From Pictodentalium vernedei (lineage: Eukaryota; Mollusca; Scaphopoda; Dentaliida; Dentaliidae): a DNA stretch of 64,000 nucleotides. The stretch lies in the NCBI GenBank assembly GCA_031216915.1, contig CM062297.1:831001337-831065336 (forward strand), written 5' to 3'. How positions within the stretch are numbered: position 1 is the stretch's first letter; each line of letters begins with the position of its first letter. A model generated the notes under the pieces. The model ran no database searches, was not told where the DNA came from, and worked only from the letters and a program-made list of their open reading frames with translations. This document shows positions 1-13,216 of the stretch, one piece after another. The position numbers and the translations under genes are program-made.

Positions 1-391
1 AAGTGACTGCCATAATATGTTTTGTCTTCTTTATACAGGATTTGCGTCGGACGTTCCATTTTGAATTTATCTATTTTTGTATAATAAGAAGACAAAATAT
101 ACAAGGCATATGTCAACTTAACATCCGTTTTAAACTACAGTTATACAAACAATCGTTTAAGAGGTTGTGGTGATGTAAACGGTTTTCTTCAATTCTCTCC
201 ACAAACGACTTTCTATTTATGGAAATTCTACAATTATTTATTTATACAAAACTTAGGCATATATAAACAAGTAAGTAAAATTTTATTAGCACATCCTTTA
301 CAGTTAATGGAGATGAGACAATTGCAATTCACCATATCTCCAGGTCTAGTATGCAAAATGCAACTTATTTTTATAATCGCACCTGTTCTGT

Positions 392-423
<32 letters not shown>

Positions 424-427
424 TCTC

Positions 428-469
<42 letters not shown>

Positions 470-1246
470 TTTCTGTTTATTCAGATTTACTCACTTCCTT
501 ACCAAGGTGAACGACGTAAAAAATAAAATATATTTTTAGATTTTGGCTTCCTGCAGTCAAATAACGTATCACGATAAAGCATCCCCCTAAAACGATAACT
601 AGAGGTAGAGTATAATGAGACACTCATTATAGCGGTGACGTGATTCGGTTGAGGCGGGGGTTGAGAGAACAAACCAAGGAATATAAAACTGTACGTTTTC
701 CAGTTACAAATGTTCAATTTTCTGAGACAATAGAGAGAACATATTTTTAGAGTTTTTGATCCACCTGACAGAGCATCTCTACGGCGTGAAATTTAGGCAT
801 TTTCGTCTTGTTTCCGTCTAGTGCAAATAATTGGTACAACGCCGGGCTTGAGTTATTGTGACATTCAACCAATATGTCCAAGTGACTGCCATAACATGTT
901 TTGTCTGCTTAATATAGGAACTGGGACGAATGTTCCGTTTTCACTTCATCTGTTTGTATAATAAGAAAACAAAATATACAAGGCATATGTCCACTCAATA
1001 TCCGTTTTAAACTACAGTTATAAAAATCGTTTAAGAGGTTATGGTGATGTAAACGGTTTTCTTCAATTCTCTCCATACACGACTTTCTATTTATTGAAAT
1101 TCTACAATCATTTATACAAAACTTAGACTTATGTATAGTAAAATTTTATTAACACATCCTTTACAGTTATTGGAGATGAGACAATTGCAATTCACCGTAT
1201 CTCCTGGTCTAGTATGCACAAATGCAATTTATTTCTACAATCGCAC

Positions 1247-1279
<33 letters not shown>

Positions 1280-1990
1280 CATCTTTCTGTGTATTCAGAT
1301 TTATTCACTTCCTTACCAAGGTGGACGACATAGAAAATAAAATATATTTTTTTATATTTTGGCTTCCGGTAGTTTAATAATGTATCACGATAAAGCATCC
1401 CCCTAAAACGATAACTAAAGTATAGTAGAATGAGACACTCATTATAGCGGTGGCGTGATTCGGATGTGGCGGGGGTGAAGAGAACAACCCAAATAATATA
1501 AAACTGTACGTTTTGCAGTTATAAATTTTCAATTTTTTGAGACAATAGAAAGAGCATACATTTTAGAGTTTTTGATCTACCTGACAGAGCATATCTACGG
1601 CGTGAAATTTAGGCACTTTCGTCTTGTTTCCGTCTAGTGCAAATAATTGGTACAAAGGCGTGCTTGAGTTATTGTGACATTCAACCAATATGTCCAAGTG
1701 ACTGCCATAATATGTTTTGTCAGCTTAATATAGGAACTGGGACGAATGTTCCGTTTTCACTTCATCTATTTTTGTATAATAAGAAAACAAAATATACAAG
1801 GCATATGCCCACTTAACATCCGTTTTAAACTACAGGTATAAAAAACAATCGTTTAAGAGGTGGTGTTTACGTAAACGGTTTTCTTCTATTCTAACCCCAA
1901 ACGACTTTCTTTTCGTGAAAATCCAACAAGCATTTATACAAAAAAGGCTTACGTATACAAGTAAAATTTTATCAATACATGCTCTACAGT

Positions 1991-2873
1991 ACCCCTAAAC
2001 CAAACGGCCGTACAGAGCTAGGAAATCCCGCAGAACGATGCAGGCCGATGGATAACGGGGTCGAGTAATGCCGCAGCGCTAGAAGCAATCAGGGGCGTGC
2101 TTGGGTGGATGAGGATCAAGGACAGGATAGACCTGTTGAAACTCGGTTATCTTAATTATTTGGTAAATCTCCCCGACAGCCGATGGTGTAAAATAATGTT
2201 CCTGAGAATTTTCAACTCAAATATCAAGACGCGGTGGATGGTCCAAGTGAGGGAGCTAGTAGAGAACTACTCATTGGATATCTCGGACCTGGGCGTTGCG
2301 GCAAACCTGGGTAAAAAAAATCGTCAGAGAAAGGGTCATGGAGGATTGTAACCGTAACTGGCGAGAGGGGGTTAAATCAAAGAGGTCATTGGGTGGCCTG
2401 CGTGATAAAGAGAAGCCAGGTTTTGAAGAGTACCTTAATGGCACCTTTGGGGGGGGGGGGTCACTGTTGTTCAAAATGAGGTCTCGATCCCTCGAGCTGA
2501 GGGGAAAACTGGGAAAGATCGTGAAAGGGAGTGCCAGATTTGTAATTTGGGCATGGTAGAGACCCTGGAACACTTTCTTCTAGAATGCCCAAAGTACCAG
2601 TCTAAAAGAATAAGTTTCACTGGGAGTATAATGGGGAAGTGGGATGGGAGAATGAAGGACATGCGGTTAGGGGGCGACTCAAAGTAGAGGGTCAATATCC
2701 TAATCGGAGAGATTGGAAAGAATGGGGCAAGGCATGTCAACAAGCAGTTCGTCTTCGAGTGTTGGGAGGAGAGGAGAAGCATTGGAATAGGGAGGCAGTT
2801 GGGAGTACAGGGGTAGGCAATGCCTTCTCGTCCGAGAGCCGCGACAAATCAGCGGCTGGCCGAAGTGTTATTA
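1991..2873 (+). mobile_element. 5'-truncated LINE B copy (3' end of ORF2) inside the array
   Basis: This segment matches 45532-46406, the 3' part of the full-length LINE B at 41.1-46.4 kb, with scattered substitutions and small indels. Its conceptual translation contains the post-RT region (GWMRIKDRIDLLKLGYLNYL) followed by remnants of the Cys-rich tail, broken by frameshifts. Flanking array sequence is continuous across it: the CTCTACAGT before 1991 and the TTATTTGGGAGAATAC after 2873 match an uninterrupted unit near 5558. TACAGT before and TATAGT after look like a short, imperfect target duplication. The 3' end GTGTTAT is the same as in the full-length copy, as expected for target-primed insertion. 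A G run has grown to 12 at 2449-2460, where the full-length copy has 5. Confidence 0.85.
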
Positions 2874-4827
2874 TAGTTATTTGGGAGAATACAATTGTAA
2901 TTCACAGTATGCCCAGGTCCAGTATTCAGAGATGCCACCTATTTTTATAATCGCATCACAATAAGGAATGCCCTCACCCAACGTGCTAACTAGAAGGATA
3001 TGCCTTCGGTATATATGGTACGTTGTCCTGGGGGCGCAATTCAGTGCTTGCCAGAGGCAGTATGTTCCGTAGATACGCCACTGGCCCCATGCAGTTAAAT
3101 TCATATCGGCCGAACATTAAAGCCATAAGTTACAATACTATAATTTCACAATTTTAGCCGAATATTAAATAACATGACCGCAGACATGTGTATATAGTGT
3201 GGGATAATTAATACAATACCACCCCCCCCACCCCCCCCCCCCCCCGCTCCTGATTCTCTCTCTCTCATCTTCCTGTGCGCTGTATTCAGTTCCCTACGTG
3301 GATGAGGTAGAAATAAAATTTATTTTATTTTTTTTTGTCTTCCTATAGTCTAATAAATTATCACAATAAGGACCCCCCCCCCCTCCCTGCCTAATGTGTT
3401 AACTGGAAGAACAGGAGAGTGGGGCACTCATTATAGCCATGGCGCAGTTGGTGGTGGGGGGGGGGGGGTGGGTGCGGAGTACGAACCTAATATATAAAAT
3501 GTACGTTTTGTAGTTTCAAACTTTCAATTTTTGGAGACAGTAAACAGAGCATATATTTTTGAGTTTTCGATCTACCTGATACAGAATATCTACGGCGTGA
3601 AAGTTAGGCACTTTCGTCTTGTTTCCGTCTAGTGCAAATAATTCGTTCAAATGCCTGCTTGGGCTATTGTGACATTAAAAAAATATGTCCAAGTGACTGC
3701 CATAATATGTTTTGTCTTCTTTATTTTGGATTTGCGTCGAACGTTCCGTTTTGAATTTATCTATTTTTGTATAATAAGAAGACAAAATATACAAGGCATA
3801 TGTCCACTTAACAATCGTTTTAAACTACAGTTATAGAAACAATTGTTTAAGAAAGAGGTTGTGGTGTTGTAAACGGTTTTCTTCAATTCTCTCCACAAAC
3901 GACTTTCTATTTTTGGAAATTCTACAATCATTTATACAAAACGTAGGCTTATGCAAAGAAGTAAGCAAAATTTTATTAACACATCCTTTACAGTTATTGG
4001 AGATGAGCAATTTCAGTTCACCGTATCTCCTGGTCTAGTATGCAAAAATCCAACTTATTTTTGTAATCGCAACTCTTTCTCTCTATCTATCTTCTCTTCT
4101 CTCCCCATCTCTCTCCATCTACCTGTTTATTCAGATTTATTCACTTCCTTACCTAGGTGGACGACGTAGAAAATAAAGTATATTTTTTTATTTAATGCTC
4201 AGGCATCAATTCATGCTGAAAAATTAAGTCATATTCCCCTGTCGGTCGGCAAAACGAAATATCAAAATGATATTTAGAAATCGATATTTCATCGTAGGTT
4301 CGGATGACGAATCACATGTACTTTAAACGAGTCAGCACATCAGTAATGAATTCCAGAGTCCCAAATACAAACGAATTCGAATAATTGATAGTGACAGTGA
4401 CTAAATCAATTCATTAAATCAGCGGTTTCAAAGTTTGACTTTCTCATTCACCTTCCAGCGAAAAGCCGAAATCACTTTCAAATTTCTTCAGTTCAACTTC
4501 ACACGTCTTCAGTGCATTGAGTTCAAAAAAAATAAAATGACGTGTCTTGTTATTGAAAATAAGAAAGTGGTGTTTTTTGTTATTGTTCTATTTCTTCGAA
4601 ACACATTGCGATTATTTCAATTCGCCAGCCTTGGTAAATCGTAAAGTTAGGGGAGAAATAAGACGGGACTACTTTTTGTGCGGATATTCACACATTCCAA
4701 TGGTTGGAGTTTGGTTGTTGTAATTTTTGTATGGACGCCGGTTCGGCACATAAATTTTGCGCCTTAATGGCAAATAAAGGCCACAAATTGGAGAGTTTGT
4801 AGTCGTAGAGCATTAAATAAAAAGAAA

Positions 4828-4981
4828 ATTCACGAAAATTTGATGAATACCGAAAATATCTCGTGAGTGGCTACAAGAAATATGAGGATCTTCACTCGCG
4901 ACTGCGTCGCTCGTGAAGATCCTCATATTTCTTTGTAGCCACTCACGAGATATTTTCGGTATTCATCAAATTTTCGTGAAT
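4828..4981. repeat. Near-perfect 154-bp palindrome (foldback MITE-like)
   Basis: The left arm begins ATTCACGAAAATTTGATG and the right arm ends with its reverse complement. The arms of about 70 bp differ by roughly one base (CTACAAG versus CTTTGTAG) around a short GC-rich centre (GACTGCGTC). It sits between two array units and is not part of the ordinary unit. It is probably a small foldback element. No coding content. Confidence 0.8.
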
Positions 4982-6444
4982 ATCCTCTATATATTTTGTC
5001 TTCCTGTAGTCTAATAAAGTATCATGATAAAGCATCCCCCAAAGGCGATAAGTAGTATAGAAGGATAGTAGACTGAGACACTCATTATAGCGGTGGTTTG
5101 ATTCGGATGAGGCGGGGGTGGAGAGAACAAACCAAAAAATAAAAAAAACTGTACGTTTTGCTGTTACAAACTTTTCAATTTTCTGAGACAATAGAGGGGG
5201 CATACATTTTAGAGTTTTTGATCTACCTGATAAAGCATATCTTCGGCGCCAAATTTAGGCACTTTCGTTTTGTTTCAATCGAGTACAAATAATTGGTACA
5301 AAGCCGTACTTGAGTTCTTGTGACATTCAACCAATATGTCCAAGTGACGAATGTTCCATTTTCTCTTCATCTATTTTTGTATAACAAGAAGACAAAATAT
5401 ACTAGGCATTTGTCCACTTAAGATCCGTTTTAAACTACAGCTATAAAAACAATCGTTTAAGAGGTGGTGTTTACGTAAACAGTTTTCTTCTGGTCTACCC
5501 CCAACAACCATAAATAGCCTTACGTAAACAAGTATGTAAAATTTTATCAACACATGCTGTACAGTTATTGGAGAGAATACAATTGCAATTCACAGTATGC
5601 CCTGGCTCCAGTATTCAGAAATGCCACTTATTTTTATAATCGCATCACAATAAGGAATCCCCCCCCCCCCCAACGTGCTAACTAGAAGCATATGCCTTCG
5701 GTATATATGGAACGTTCTCCCAGGGGCGCAGTTTAGTGCTTGCCAGAGGCGCTATGTTCCGTAGATATGTCACTGGCCCCATGCAATTAAATTCATATCG
5801 CCGAAAATTAATTCCCTGAGTAACAACACATTGTAGTGTCACTCGTTTGGCCGATGCATAAATAACATGACCGCAGACATGTGTATATAGTGCCGGATAA
5901 TTTATATATTGCCCCACCCACCCCGTCGCTCCTCATTCTATCTATCTCTCTCTCCCTCCCATCTTCCTGTGCGATTTATGCAGTTCCTTAAGTGGATGAG
6001 ATAGAAATAAGATATATTTTTATATTTTGTCTTCCTGTAGTCTAAAAAGTATCACAATAAGGACCCCGCCCCCATCCCGAACGCGGTAACTGGAAGGATA
6101 GTCGAGTTGGACACTCACTTTTGGGGTGCGCATTTTGGGTGGGCGGTGGTGTGGGTAACGAACCAAACATAAAATCTACGTTTTGTAGTTTCGATTTTCT
6201 GAGACGTTAGACAGAGCAAACATTTTAGAGGTTTCGATCTACCAGACACGGCATATCTACTGCGTGAAATTTAGGCACTTTCATCTTGTTTCCGTCCAGT
6301 ACAAATAATTGGTACAAAGGCGTCCTTGAGTTATTGTGACATTCAACCAATATTTAGGTCCTTTCGTCTTGTTTCCGTCTAGTACAAATAATTGTACAAA
6401 TGCATGCTTGGGTTATTGTGACATTCAACCAATATGTCAAAGTG

Positions 6445-6720
6445 ACTGCCATAATATGTTTTGTCTGCTTAATATAGTAACTGGGGTGAATGTTCCGTTT
6501 TGATTTCATCTATTGTTGTATAATAAGAAGACAACATATACAAGGCATATGTCAACTTGACATCTGTTTTAAACTACAGTTAACTGCCATAATATATTTT
6601 GTCTGCTTAATATAGTAACTGGGGTGAATGTTCCGTTTTGATTTCATCTATTTTTGTATAATAAGAAGACAAAATATACAAGGCATATGTCAACTTGACA
6701 TCTGTTTTAAACTACAGTTA
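6445..6720. repeat. 138-bp direct tandem duplication within the array
   Basis: Positions 6445-6582 and 6583-6720 are the same sequence with only a few differences (for example ATATGTTTTG versus ATATATTTTG, and CTATTGTTG versus CTATTTTTG). An adjoining stretch, 6269-6351, is likewise repeated with an offset of 83 bp starting at 6352. These are recent local duplications of array sub-segments. Confidence 0.85.
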
Positions 6721-7490
6721 TAAAAACAATTCTTCAAGAGGTTGTGGTGATGTAAACGGTTTTGTTCAATTCTCTCCATAAACGACCTTCTATTTATTGA
6801 AATTCTACAATCATTTATACAAAACTTAGACTTATGTAAACAAATAAGTAAAAATTTATTAACACATCCTTTACAGTTATTGGAGATGAGACAATTGCAA
6901 TTCACTGTATCTCCTGGTCTAGAATGCAAAAATGCAATTTATTTTTATAATCGCTATAAAAAGCATTCGTTTAAGAGGTAGTGTTGACGTAAACGGTTGT
7001 CTTCTATTCTACTCAGAAACGACTTTCTTTTAGTGAAAATTCAACAAGCATTTATACGAAAAATAGGCTTATGTAAACAAGTAAGTAAAATTGTATTAAC
7101 AGATTCTTTACAGTCATTGGAGAGAAAACAATTGCAATTCACAGTATGCCCTGGTCCAGTGTGCAGAAATGCCACTTATTTTCATAATCGCATCAAAATG
7201 ATGAATTCACTCCCCCAACGTGCTAACTAGAAGGATATGCCTCGGAAAATATGGACCGTTGTCACAGGGGCGCAATTCAGTGCTTGCCAGAGGCGCCGTG
7301 TTCCGACGATACGCCACTGGCCCCATGCAGTTAAATTCATACCGGTCGAACATTAATTCCCTGGGTTACAACACCTTGTAGTTTCACTCGTTTAGCCGAT
7401 ACATTAATAACATGACAGCAGACATGCATATATAGTGTCGGATAATTAATACATTACCCCCCGCTCTCTCTCTCTCTCTCCCTTCACCCC

Positions 7491-7535
<45 letters not shown>

Positions 7536-8101
7536 CAGTGGTGTTCATCTGCTCACTGAGTTATTTTGAAATTATACGACCGGGTAGACTCAGTCGCTGC
7601 GTCCAAAATGCGACACGCGGCCATTCCCAGGATCGGCCTCACAGAGGCCGGTCCGAGGAAGGGCCGCGGGTCGTCATCTAGTTGCCGAGACGGTGCAAAT
7701 TCGAAGTTGCTTGCTTTACTTAACACTAACTACAATCGACAGCACCTATATCTCAATATTTCATGTCAGTCCAATTTCCACCACTTTCTCTCTCCGGGCC
7801 ATAGCCCACAGACCCAAATTGGGAGGAGCTCAACGTGCTCGCCCCAATGGGGGGCCGTGAGCCCCTGTCCCGGAGAAAGAAAGGGAAGGAGAGACAATGA
7901 AATAAATGGAATTCCTAATAGCGGCCTCGACTAATTATGATTCGAACCCAAAGTGTCAATAACTAAAAATTAATGCACGTCTGAATGATAAGAATGCCCG
8001 TCTTGGGTACCAACACACTCATCTGTGAGCTTATCCATCTTTTAAAATTATGTTCGGCGATATAACTTGCTATTTCTCCTGTTATATGCCTCTACAATAA
8101 A

Positions 8102-11100
8102 TTATGTTCGGCGATATATCTTGCTATTTCTCCTGTTATATGCCTCTACAATAAATGATGCACACTGCCTGGGGTAAAAGCATATTAGAATTTTTAGAGC
8201 TTCTATATCCGATTTTGCCATTTGTTCTTTTTGTTCAAAGGATACCGATTGCAAGAGGGATGATCTCAGATCCGTATATATAGAACATTCTAAGAGAAAA
8301 TGAGTTTCGTTTTCAATTGCCATTTTGTCACAAAATGTGCACAATCTCACGTTGAGGTTTTCACCTTTAAATCTACCAGTCTCAATTCGAATTGGGAGAA
8401 TTCCACATCGAAATTGGGCTAGAAAGGACCGACGTTGGCGGGTCAAATTCATATTTATATAATCCTCGGTTTCAAAAGCGGATTTAAAGAGGCTATATGT
8501 TCTGAGTTTAGGAGTGAATCGAAGGCTGGTCAACCATTTGGCATCATTAGAATTTTTAATTAAACCCTGAACTTCCCCGATATTGCATGAGGATCTACTT
8601 TCAAAAATATCAATACTGTCGATAGAGTCAAAAAGTTTCTTCATATCGGAGCACCAACCGTTAAAACTGTGTGCATAATCCCACAGAAAAATTCCGTGAG
8701 TCAATCGGTCATTTCCCATGTTTATCAATTTATTCCACAACCTTACCATATTAATCCATCTACGTTCTATACAAGACCTTAGGCCCATATCACCATTAAT
8801 TTCCAAGGAAGGGGTGAATCGGTGTACCCCAAGAAAATACCTACATGCTCTACTTTGTATATTATCAATATTTGAATATCTTTTAAACCCCCAGACCCCT
8901 GAGGCATAGTCTAAAATTGGGCAAACGCAGGCTTCATACATTTTCACAAAAGTTTTGTACCCAATGTCTTTATAGCTACTAATTTTAGAAAATATCGCTC
9001 CCAGTGCCCGTCCACCAGATTTAGCTAGGACATCTGTTGTTTCATCAAAATCTTTAAATTCGTTCAGTACAATACCTAAGTATTTGTATTTATTGGAAAA
9101 TTGTATATCTTTGACACCAATTTTAAAATTAAAGGCGCTTCTCTTTCTACGTAGGTTTCTAAAATGAACAGCTTTTGTTTTTGCTTCGTTAATCGACATA
9201 CACCATTTCCTACATCAATCAGTAACCACATTCAGTAAATCTTGCATATCTTGTTCATTTTCAGATAAAATGACTATATCATCTGCATACAGAAGAATTG
9301 CCACATTATCTTCCCCAACAACGACCCCCTTATTAATACATTTGATCTCTCTCGCTAAATCGTCGATAAACATGGTAAACATGGTTGGCGAAAGATTGTC
9401 CCCTTGTTTTACCCTACCATTACATTGGAAAGTTTCAGTTAAGTGACCATTTATTCTAACTGCCGATGAGATGTTTTCATGCATGTTTCGAATTGAACGG
9501 TACAGGTTACCCGTCCAATCCTAATTTCAGAAGCTTAAACAGAATCACATCTCGGCCAACCCGGTCGAACGCTTTATTGAAATCTATAAATGTAGTGAAA
9601 ACCTCGTGCTTTCCCTGAATGATTGTATTCAATGAAAAGATATTATCAACGCATGAACGATTTGGTCTAAATCCGCACTGCTCGTCAACAATAAGCTCAT
9701 TCGATTCTATGTAATCCATCAGCCTCTTATTGAGGATGGTGTCATAAACTTAACTACATGTACACAACAACGAAATATCCCTATAGTGTAAGGGAATTCT
9801 TGGGTCTAGTGTCTTATCCTTTGGGATTGGACATATAATTGACTTTTTCCAGAGTGATGGCAAAATATCTGTGTCAAAAACAAAACGATATAAATTTAAC
9901 AACACTTCCATAACGTCACGAGATTCCAGTGCTTCGTATGGAATAAGGTCAATACCAACAGATTTTCCCTTATTGGTTTTTGAGATGACATTTTCTATTT
10001 CATCTAACTGTATGGGATAATTCAGATCAGCATTTGGTTCATAAAGAGGATCTAGAAATTTGTCCTCAATAAAACGTTTTTCATCCTTGATTTTTTTATA
10101 AAAACTTTCATCATATTTATTAGTTATTGTGACGGGGTTATACAGATCTTTAAACGCGGAAGCCCAAACATCAAGAACATCTTTTGAGCCCCGGTTTATA
10201 GATCCATCTTCCCTATAAACCTCGTTTGATATACAAGTATTCTGGGCGGGCCCAAGGTGTTTAAGTTTGTCTCAGAATGACCTCGGGTTCTTATCACTCA
10301 GGCTTTTCGTGTCAATCATAAAATTCCGTTTATAATCCCTCTCATGAAATCTTAGTTGTTTATTAAATAAACGGCGTGCTAATTTAAATTCCAGGATTAA
10401 CATTCGACTCTCGATTTTATTTTTGTTTTTATTAACCCTTTTACTATTTAACACTTTACCCAACGCAGACGATATCAAAATTTATTATTTTAAATATCAT
10501 TTTTTTAAATTTTCAAAAAATTTCAACAAAACCATATCATGTGACCCCTCGTTGGAACGAGCTCGACGAGCTCGTTCCAACGAGGGGTCACATGATATGG
10601 TTTTGTTGAAATTTTTTGAAAAATAATATTTTTTCATCTGTTGAATTTGCATATTACGCGGGCGGATACGGGCGATTCGTTGGGTAAAGGGTTAAAAGGT
10701 TTGTTTCTTTAGTATGCACATCTTTCCATAACGCTGTAAGTTCTGCGTTCCAAAATGGTTTAAAACATTTAAATTTCTTTTTAGTATTCACGTTAACAGT
10801 CTTTCCAAATGAGGGCATCATCTGTTGAATTTCTCTTACAATCAGATTCAGAAAGCGTGAATAAATGATGTCTGTCTCATTTTGGGTCTCCCTACAACTT
10901 TCGATTGATTCTATAATCTCAATTGAATATTGTCATGATATTTCTGAGTTTAAAAACGTCGCGGGTATCGGTTTGGTTAGCTTTGTAGGTACCTTAATTG
11001 GTATATTTTCTGCTTTATATACTAATGAGTTTTCTAAAATCAGTTCAAATTTAATGAAATTATGGTCGGGAGGCTTACTTCTCTCACCAAGTTCATGGAA

Positions 11101-11268
11101 TAAATTAAGTTTTTCAATAACAAAGGCCTGAGTTACCACTTCAAAATTAACACAGTCCTTTAATATATCATGTGAAACACATATGTAATCAACGATAGAT
11201 TTCCTATTCACGTTAACACATGTAAAGTTATCCTTCGAGGGGTTAAACCTGCCATTCAGATTAGATTT
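8102..11268 (-). pseudogene. LINE C ORF2 (endonuclease end, reverse transcriptase, C-terminal domain), broken
   Basis: In life this would copy its own RNA into DNA at a nicked target. Fragments in order on the minus strand are: the end of the AP endonuclease (10933-11211: KSIVDYICVSHDIL, then SKPPDHNF, the DH near its end); the linker (10272-10478); the RT fingers (9720-10270, frames broken); the palm with DEQCGFRPNRSCVDNI and FIDFNKAFDRVG (9507-9719); the catalytic box ILLYADDIVILSEN (9215-9484); and the thumb plus C-terminal region (8102-9199, 365 residues) with a CTFC...H...C zinc motif. Stops and frameshifts separate the fragments, so it is inactive. It is the same family as LINE A (37.6-48.8 kb). 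Clade assignment would need a phylogeny. Confidence 0.9.
10448..10695. mobile_element. TTAA palindromic MITE, copy 1 (inside LINE C)
   Basis: A 248-bp element is bounded by TTAA at 10448-10451 and 10692-10695. The ends read TTAACACTTTACCCAAC and GTTGGGTAAAGGGTTAA, which are inverted repeats. The interior is a near-perfect palindrome of about 105 bp (10511-10618) centred on GAGCTCGACGAGCTC, with arms containing GTGACCCCTCGTTGGAACGA. Deleting the element and one TTAA joins the interrupted LINE C reading in frame (LL then NSKRVNK on the minus strand). The insertion was therefore precise, with a 4-bp target duplication. TTAA targets are typical of piggyBac and Kolobok transposases; the CC(C)T termini fit piggyBac better. 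No coding capacity. Confidence 0.9.
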
Positions 11269-11640
11269 AGATTAACATGTGAACAGCGGAAGCTCAATGA
11301 ATGTGTTTGTATTCGGGGAGGCGGCACAAATGCAAAAGACGCTTTGGAACTATATTGGTTGAGGAACAAACGCGAAATGCGTGTCAACAAAAATGTCATT
11401 AAATTGTTGTGTGTTACCAAGTGGGTTAAAATGTGAGTTTGTGGGGATGGATGGTGGAGCTTGACGATGACGGGGGTGGAGTGGGCAACAAATTAATATA
11501 TTGTATCTTTGATAAAAACTGACAACGTAGCAGGTGACGCCTCATATTGATATTATATATTAACATTAGCAGTAAGTAGGCTCTGATCTTGCCCATTATC
11601 CAACCAGAGCAGACGGAACAGACGATAACGTCAATTTAAA
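11269..11640. other. Unannotated intergenic stretch
   Basis: I see no gene, RNA or clear repeat here. It is ordinary AT-rich sequence between the truncated end of LINE C and the inverted element pair. Confidence 0.5.
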
Positions 11641-12400
11641 TGTTTTTAAACTGTTTTTTTTGTGTTTTAATTAGATTTTTTGGAAATCCCACACACCTGT
11701 GCCATGGGACCAAGGAGGATGGTGGGGGGGGGGGGTTAATATAAGTTGCATAACTTCTTCGCCAATCCTCGTAAAACAAATAAGATTAAAACAAAGGTCA
11801 AATTTCGGATTACGATATTTAGCCACCTGGTCCGCCTTCTGCTTACATAAGCACTCACTTGATTGACAAATGTTTGTATAATGACTCGTCTATTTTTATG
11901 TATCTGTCACCAACCATGCTGGAACACGCGTGCCATCCATCGAGTGATGATATCGTCGATATGAGAAAGAGAAACGTCGCCGATTGGTTGAACGCAGCAG
12001 AGATGCCCCCTTCTGAAAACTGAGGAGGTTGATTTTTCAAGTGTACTTTTTATTTCCAAAGCGATCTCCAAGAGACATACAGTTGGATGCTGTGACAGAT
12101 CAGCGGTGAAAATAGCAGCAACACTCTCGGCGTCGCACTTGTACTTTTAAGGGCACCTAACTTCTTAAAAAGAGATTCCCTTTTCACACACACACGTCGC
12201 ATAGATAAGACCCCCGCCCTCAAACCGCTATCCTACCCCCCTCCCCAACAAAAATATAAATATAAATAAGTAAATCAAGAGTTTCCTCCCTTGATCCCCC
12301 GCCAATCTATAAAAAGGCTGTGGATATCACAGTCTCGTCTCAGTAAAGAAAATGGACCCCCGGATCCCTACATGTGTATGCGCGTGTTACCATAACGACA

Positions 12401-12841
12401 TGATGCATGATGGGTACTCACGTGATAAAAAATACTACTACTATACTTGCATGGGAGCCATATTGTAAAGTCATTCCCCTGGTAATATGATGCATGATGG
12501 GTACTCACGTGATGAAAAAAAAATACTACTATCCCTGTGCGGGGGCCATTTTGTGATGCCAGTCCCCTGGTAACATGATGCATGATGGGTACTCACGTGA
12601 TCAAAACAATGCTACAATCCACCTTTTCACGCACTCATGTCGCACAGATAAGACCCCCCAAAGAAAAAAAAATAAATAAAAGTAAATAAATAGAAAGTTT
12701 CCTCCCTTGAACCCCCGCCAATCTATAAAAAGGCCGCGGATATCATAGCATTGGTTCAGTAAAGAAAACGGACCCTGTGCGGAAGCCATTTTGTGATGTC
12801 AGTTTCCTGGTAATATGATGCATGCTGGGTACCCACATGAT
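12401..12841. repeat. Repeated GATGCATGATGGGTACTCAC motif in centre of inverted pair
   Basis: The motif with its ACGTGAT extension occurs at 12401-12426, 12488-12513 and 12576-12601, spaced about 88 bp apart. A diverged fourth copy lies at 12816-12841. Each of the last three is preceded by a related GCCATTTTGTGATG..AGT..CCTGGTAA segment. Between copies three and four lies an extra 200-bp segment (12610-12800) that duplicates the arm sequence (CACGTCGCATAGATAAGACC; CGCCAATCTATAAAAAGGC). This looks like the junction zone of nested or tandem copies of the same element. Confidence 0.75.
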
Positions 12842-13216
12842 CAAAACAATTTTCTCTACTGAACCGAGACTGTGACATCCACAGACTTTTTATAGATTGG
12901 CGGGAGTTGAAGGGAGGAAACTCTTGATTTTTTTTGTTTGTTTTTGTTTGGGGGGGGGGGGGGTATTATCTATGCGACGTGTATGCACGAAGGGGTATCT
13001 CCTTTTAAGAATGTGTGTGCCCTTAAAAGGACAGGTGTTAAACCGAGTGAAGCTGCTATTTTTTACAGCTGATCTGCCACAGCATCCAACAGTATGTCTC
13101 TTATAGGTCCTTCTCTGGTTCTCTGGTGAATGCTTCTGCGTACTCACTGAACAGATGTGTGGAATAATGGCCGCAGTCTTCTCGTGCAAAAAGTCAAATA
13201 CTCTCTCACGATCGAC

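Larger units (their letters stand above)
1..7540. repeat. Complex tandem array of ~0.8-kb units with CT microsatellites
   Basis: The same landmarks recur in the same order and orientation. The phrase AAGTGACTGCCATAATATG occurs near 2, 881, 1696, 3690 and 6441, and a deleted form occurs near 5340. The phrase TTTCCGTCTAGTGCAAATAA occurs near 813, 1630 and 3625, with variants near 5270, 6290 and 6370. Each full unit carries a pyrimidine microsatellite (392-463, 1246-1280, 3255-3270, 4076-4110, 5940-5965, 7465-7530) and often a C or G run at the equivalent place. Two unit types are mixed: one reads GTTGTGGTGATGTAAACGG, the other GGTGGTGTTTACGTAAACGG followed by ACAGTATGCCCTGG. No protein-coding gene is supported; the short reading frames here are translations of the repeats. 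It could be a satellite or tandemly duplicated copies of a non-autonomous element. Confidence 0.8.
7541..11268 (-). mobile_element. LINE C: minus-strand non-LTR retrotransposon, 5'-truncated
   Basis: The ORF2 pieces translated from the minus strand run from about 11268 down to 8102. About 550 bp of probable 3' UTR follows down to roughly 7541; it shares a TTTATTTCATTGTCT block with the 3' end of LINE A. The 5' end lies inside the endonuclease domain at about 11268, the position equivalent to 39280 in LINE A, so the copy is 5'-truncated as usual for LINEs. A palindromic MITE at 10448-10695 is inserted in it. A 54-bp direct duplication (8047-8100 and 8101-8154) sits at the end of ORF2. The reading frame at 7566-7934 is UTR and is not considered a gene. 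The exact 3' boundary is uncertain. Confidence 0.85.

Noticed and set aside
307..539. Short ORFs rich in Ser-Leu or Arg-Glu at the start of the window
   Set aside because: Translations of the CT/AG microsatellite in both strands.
7566..7934. 122-codon plus-strand frame
   Set aside because: Lies antisense in the presumed 3' UTR of LINE C, with no motif.
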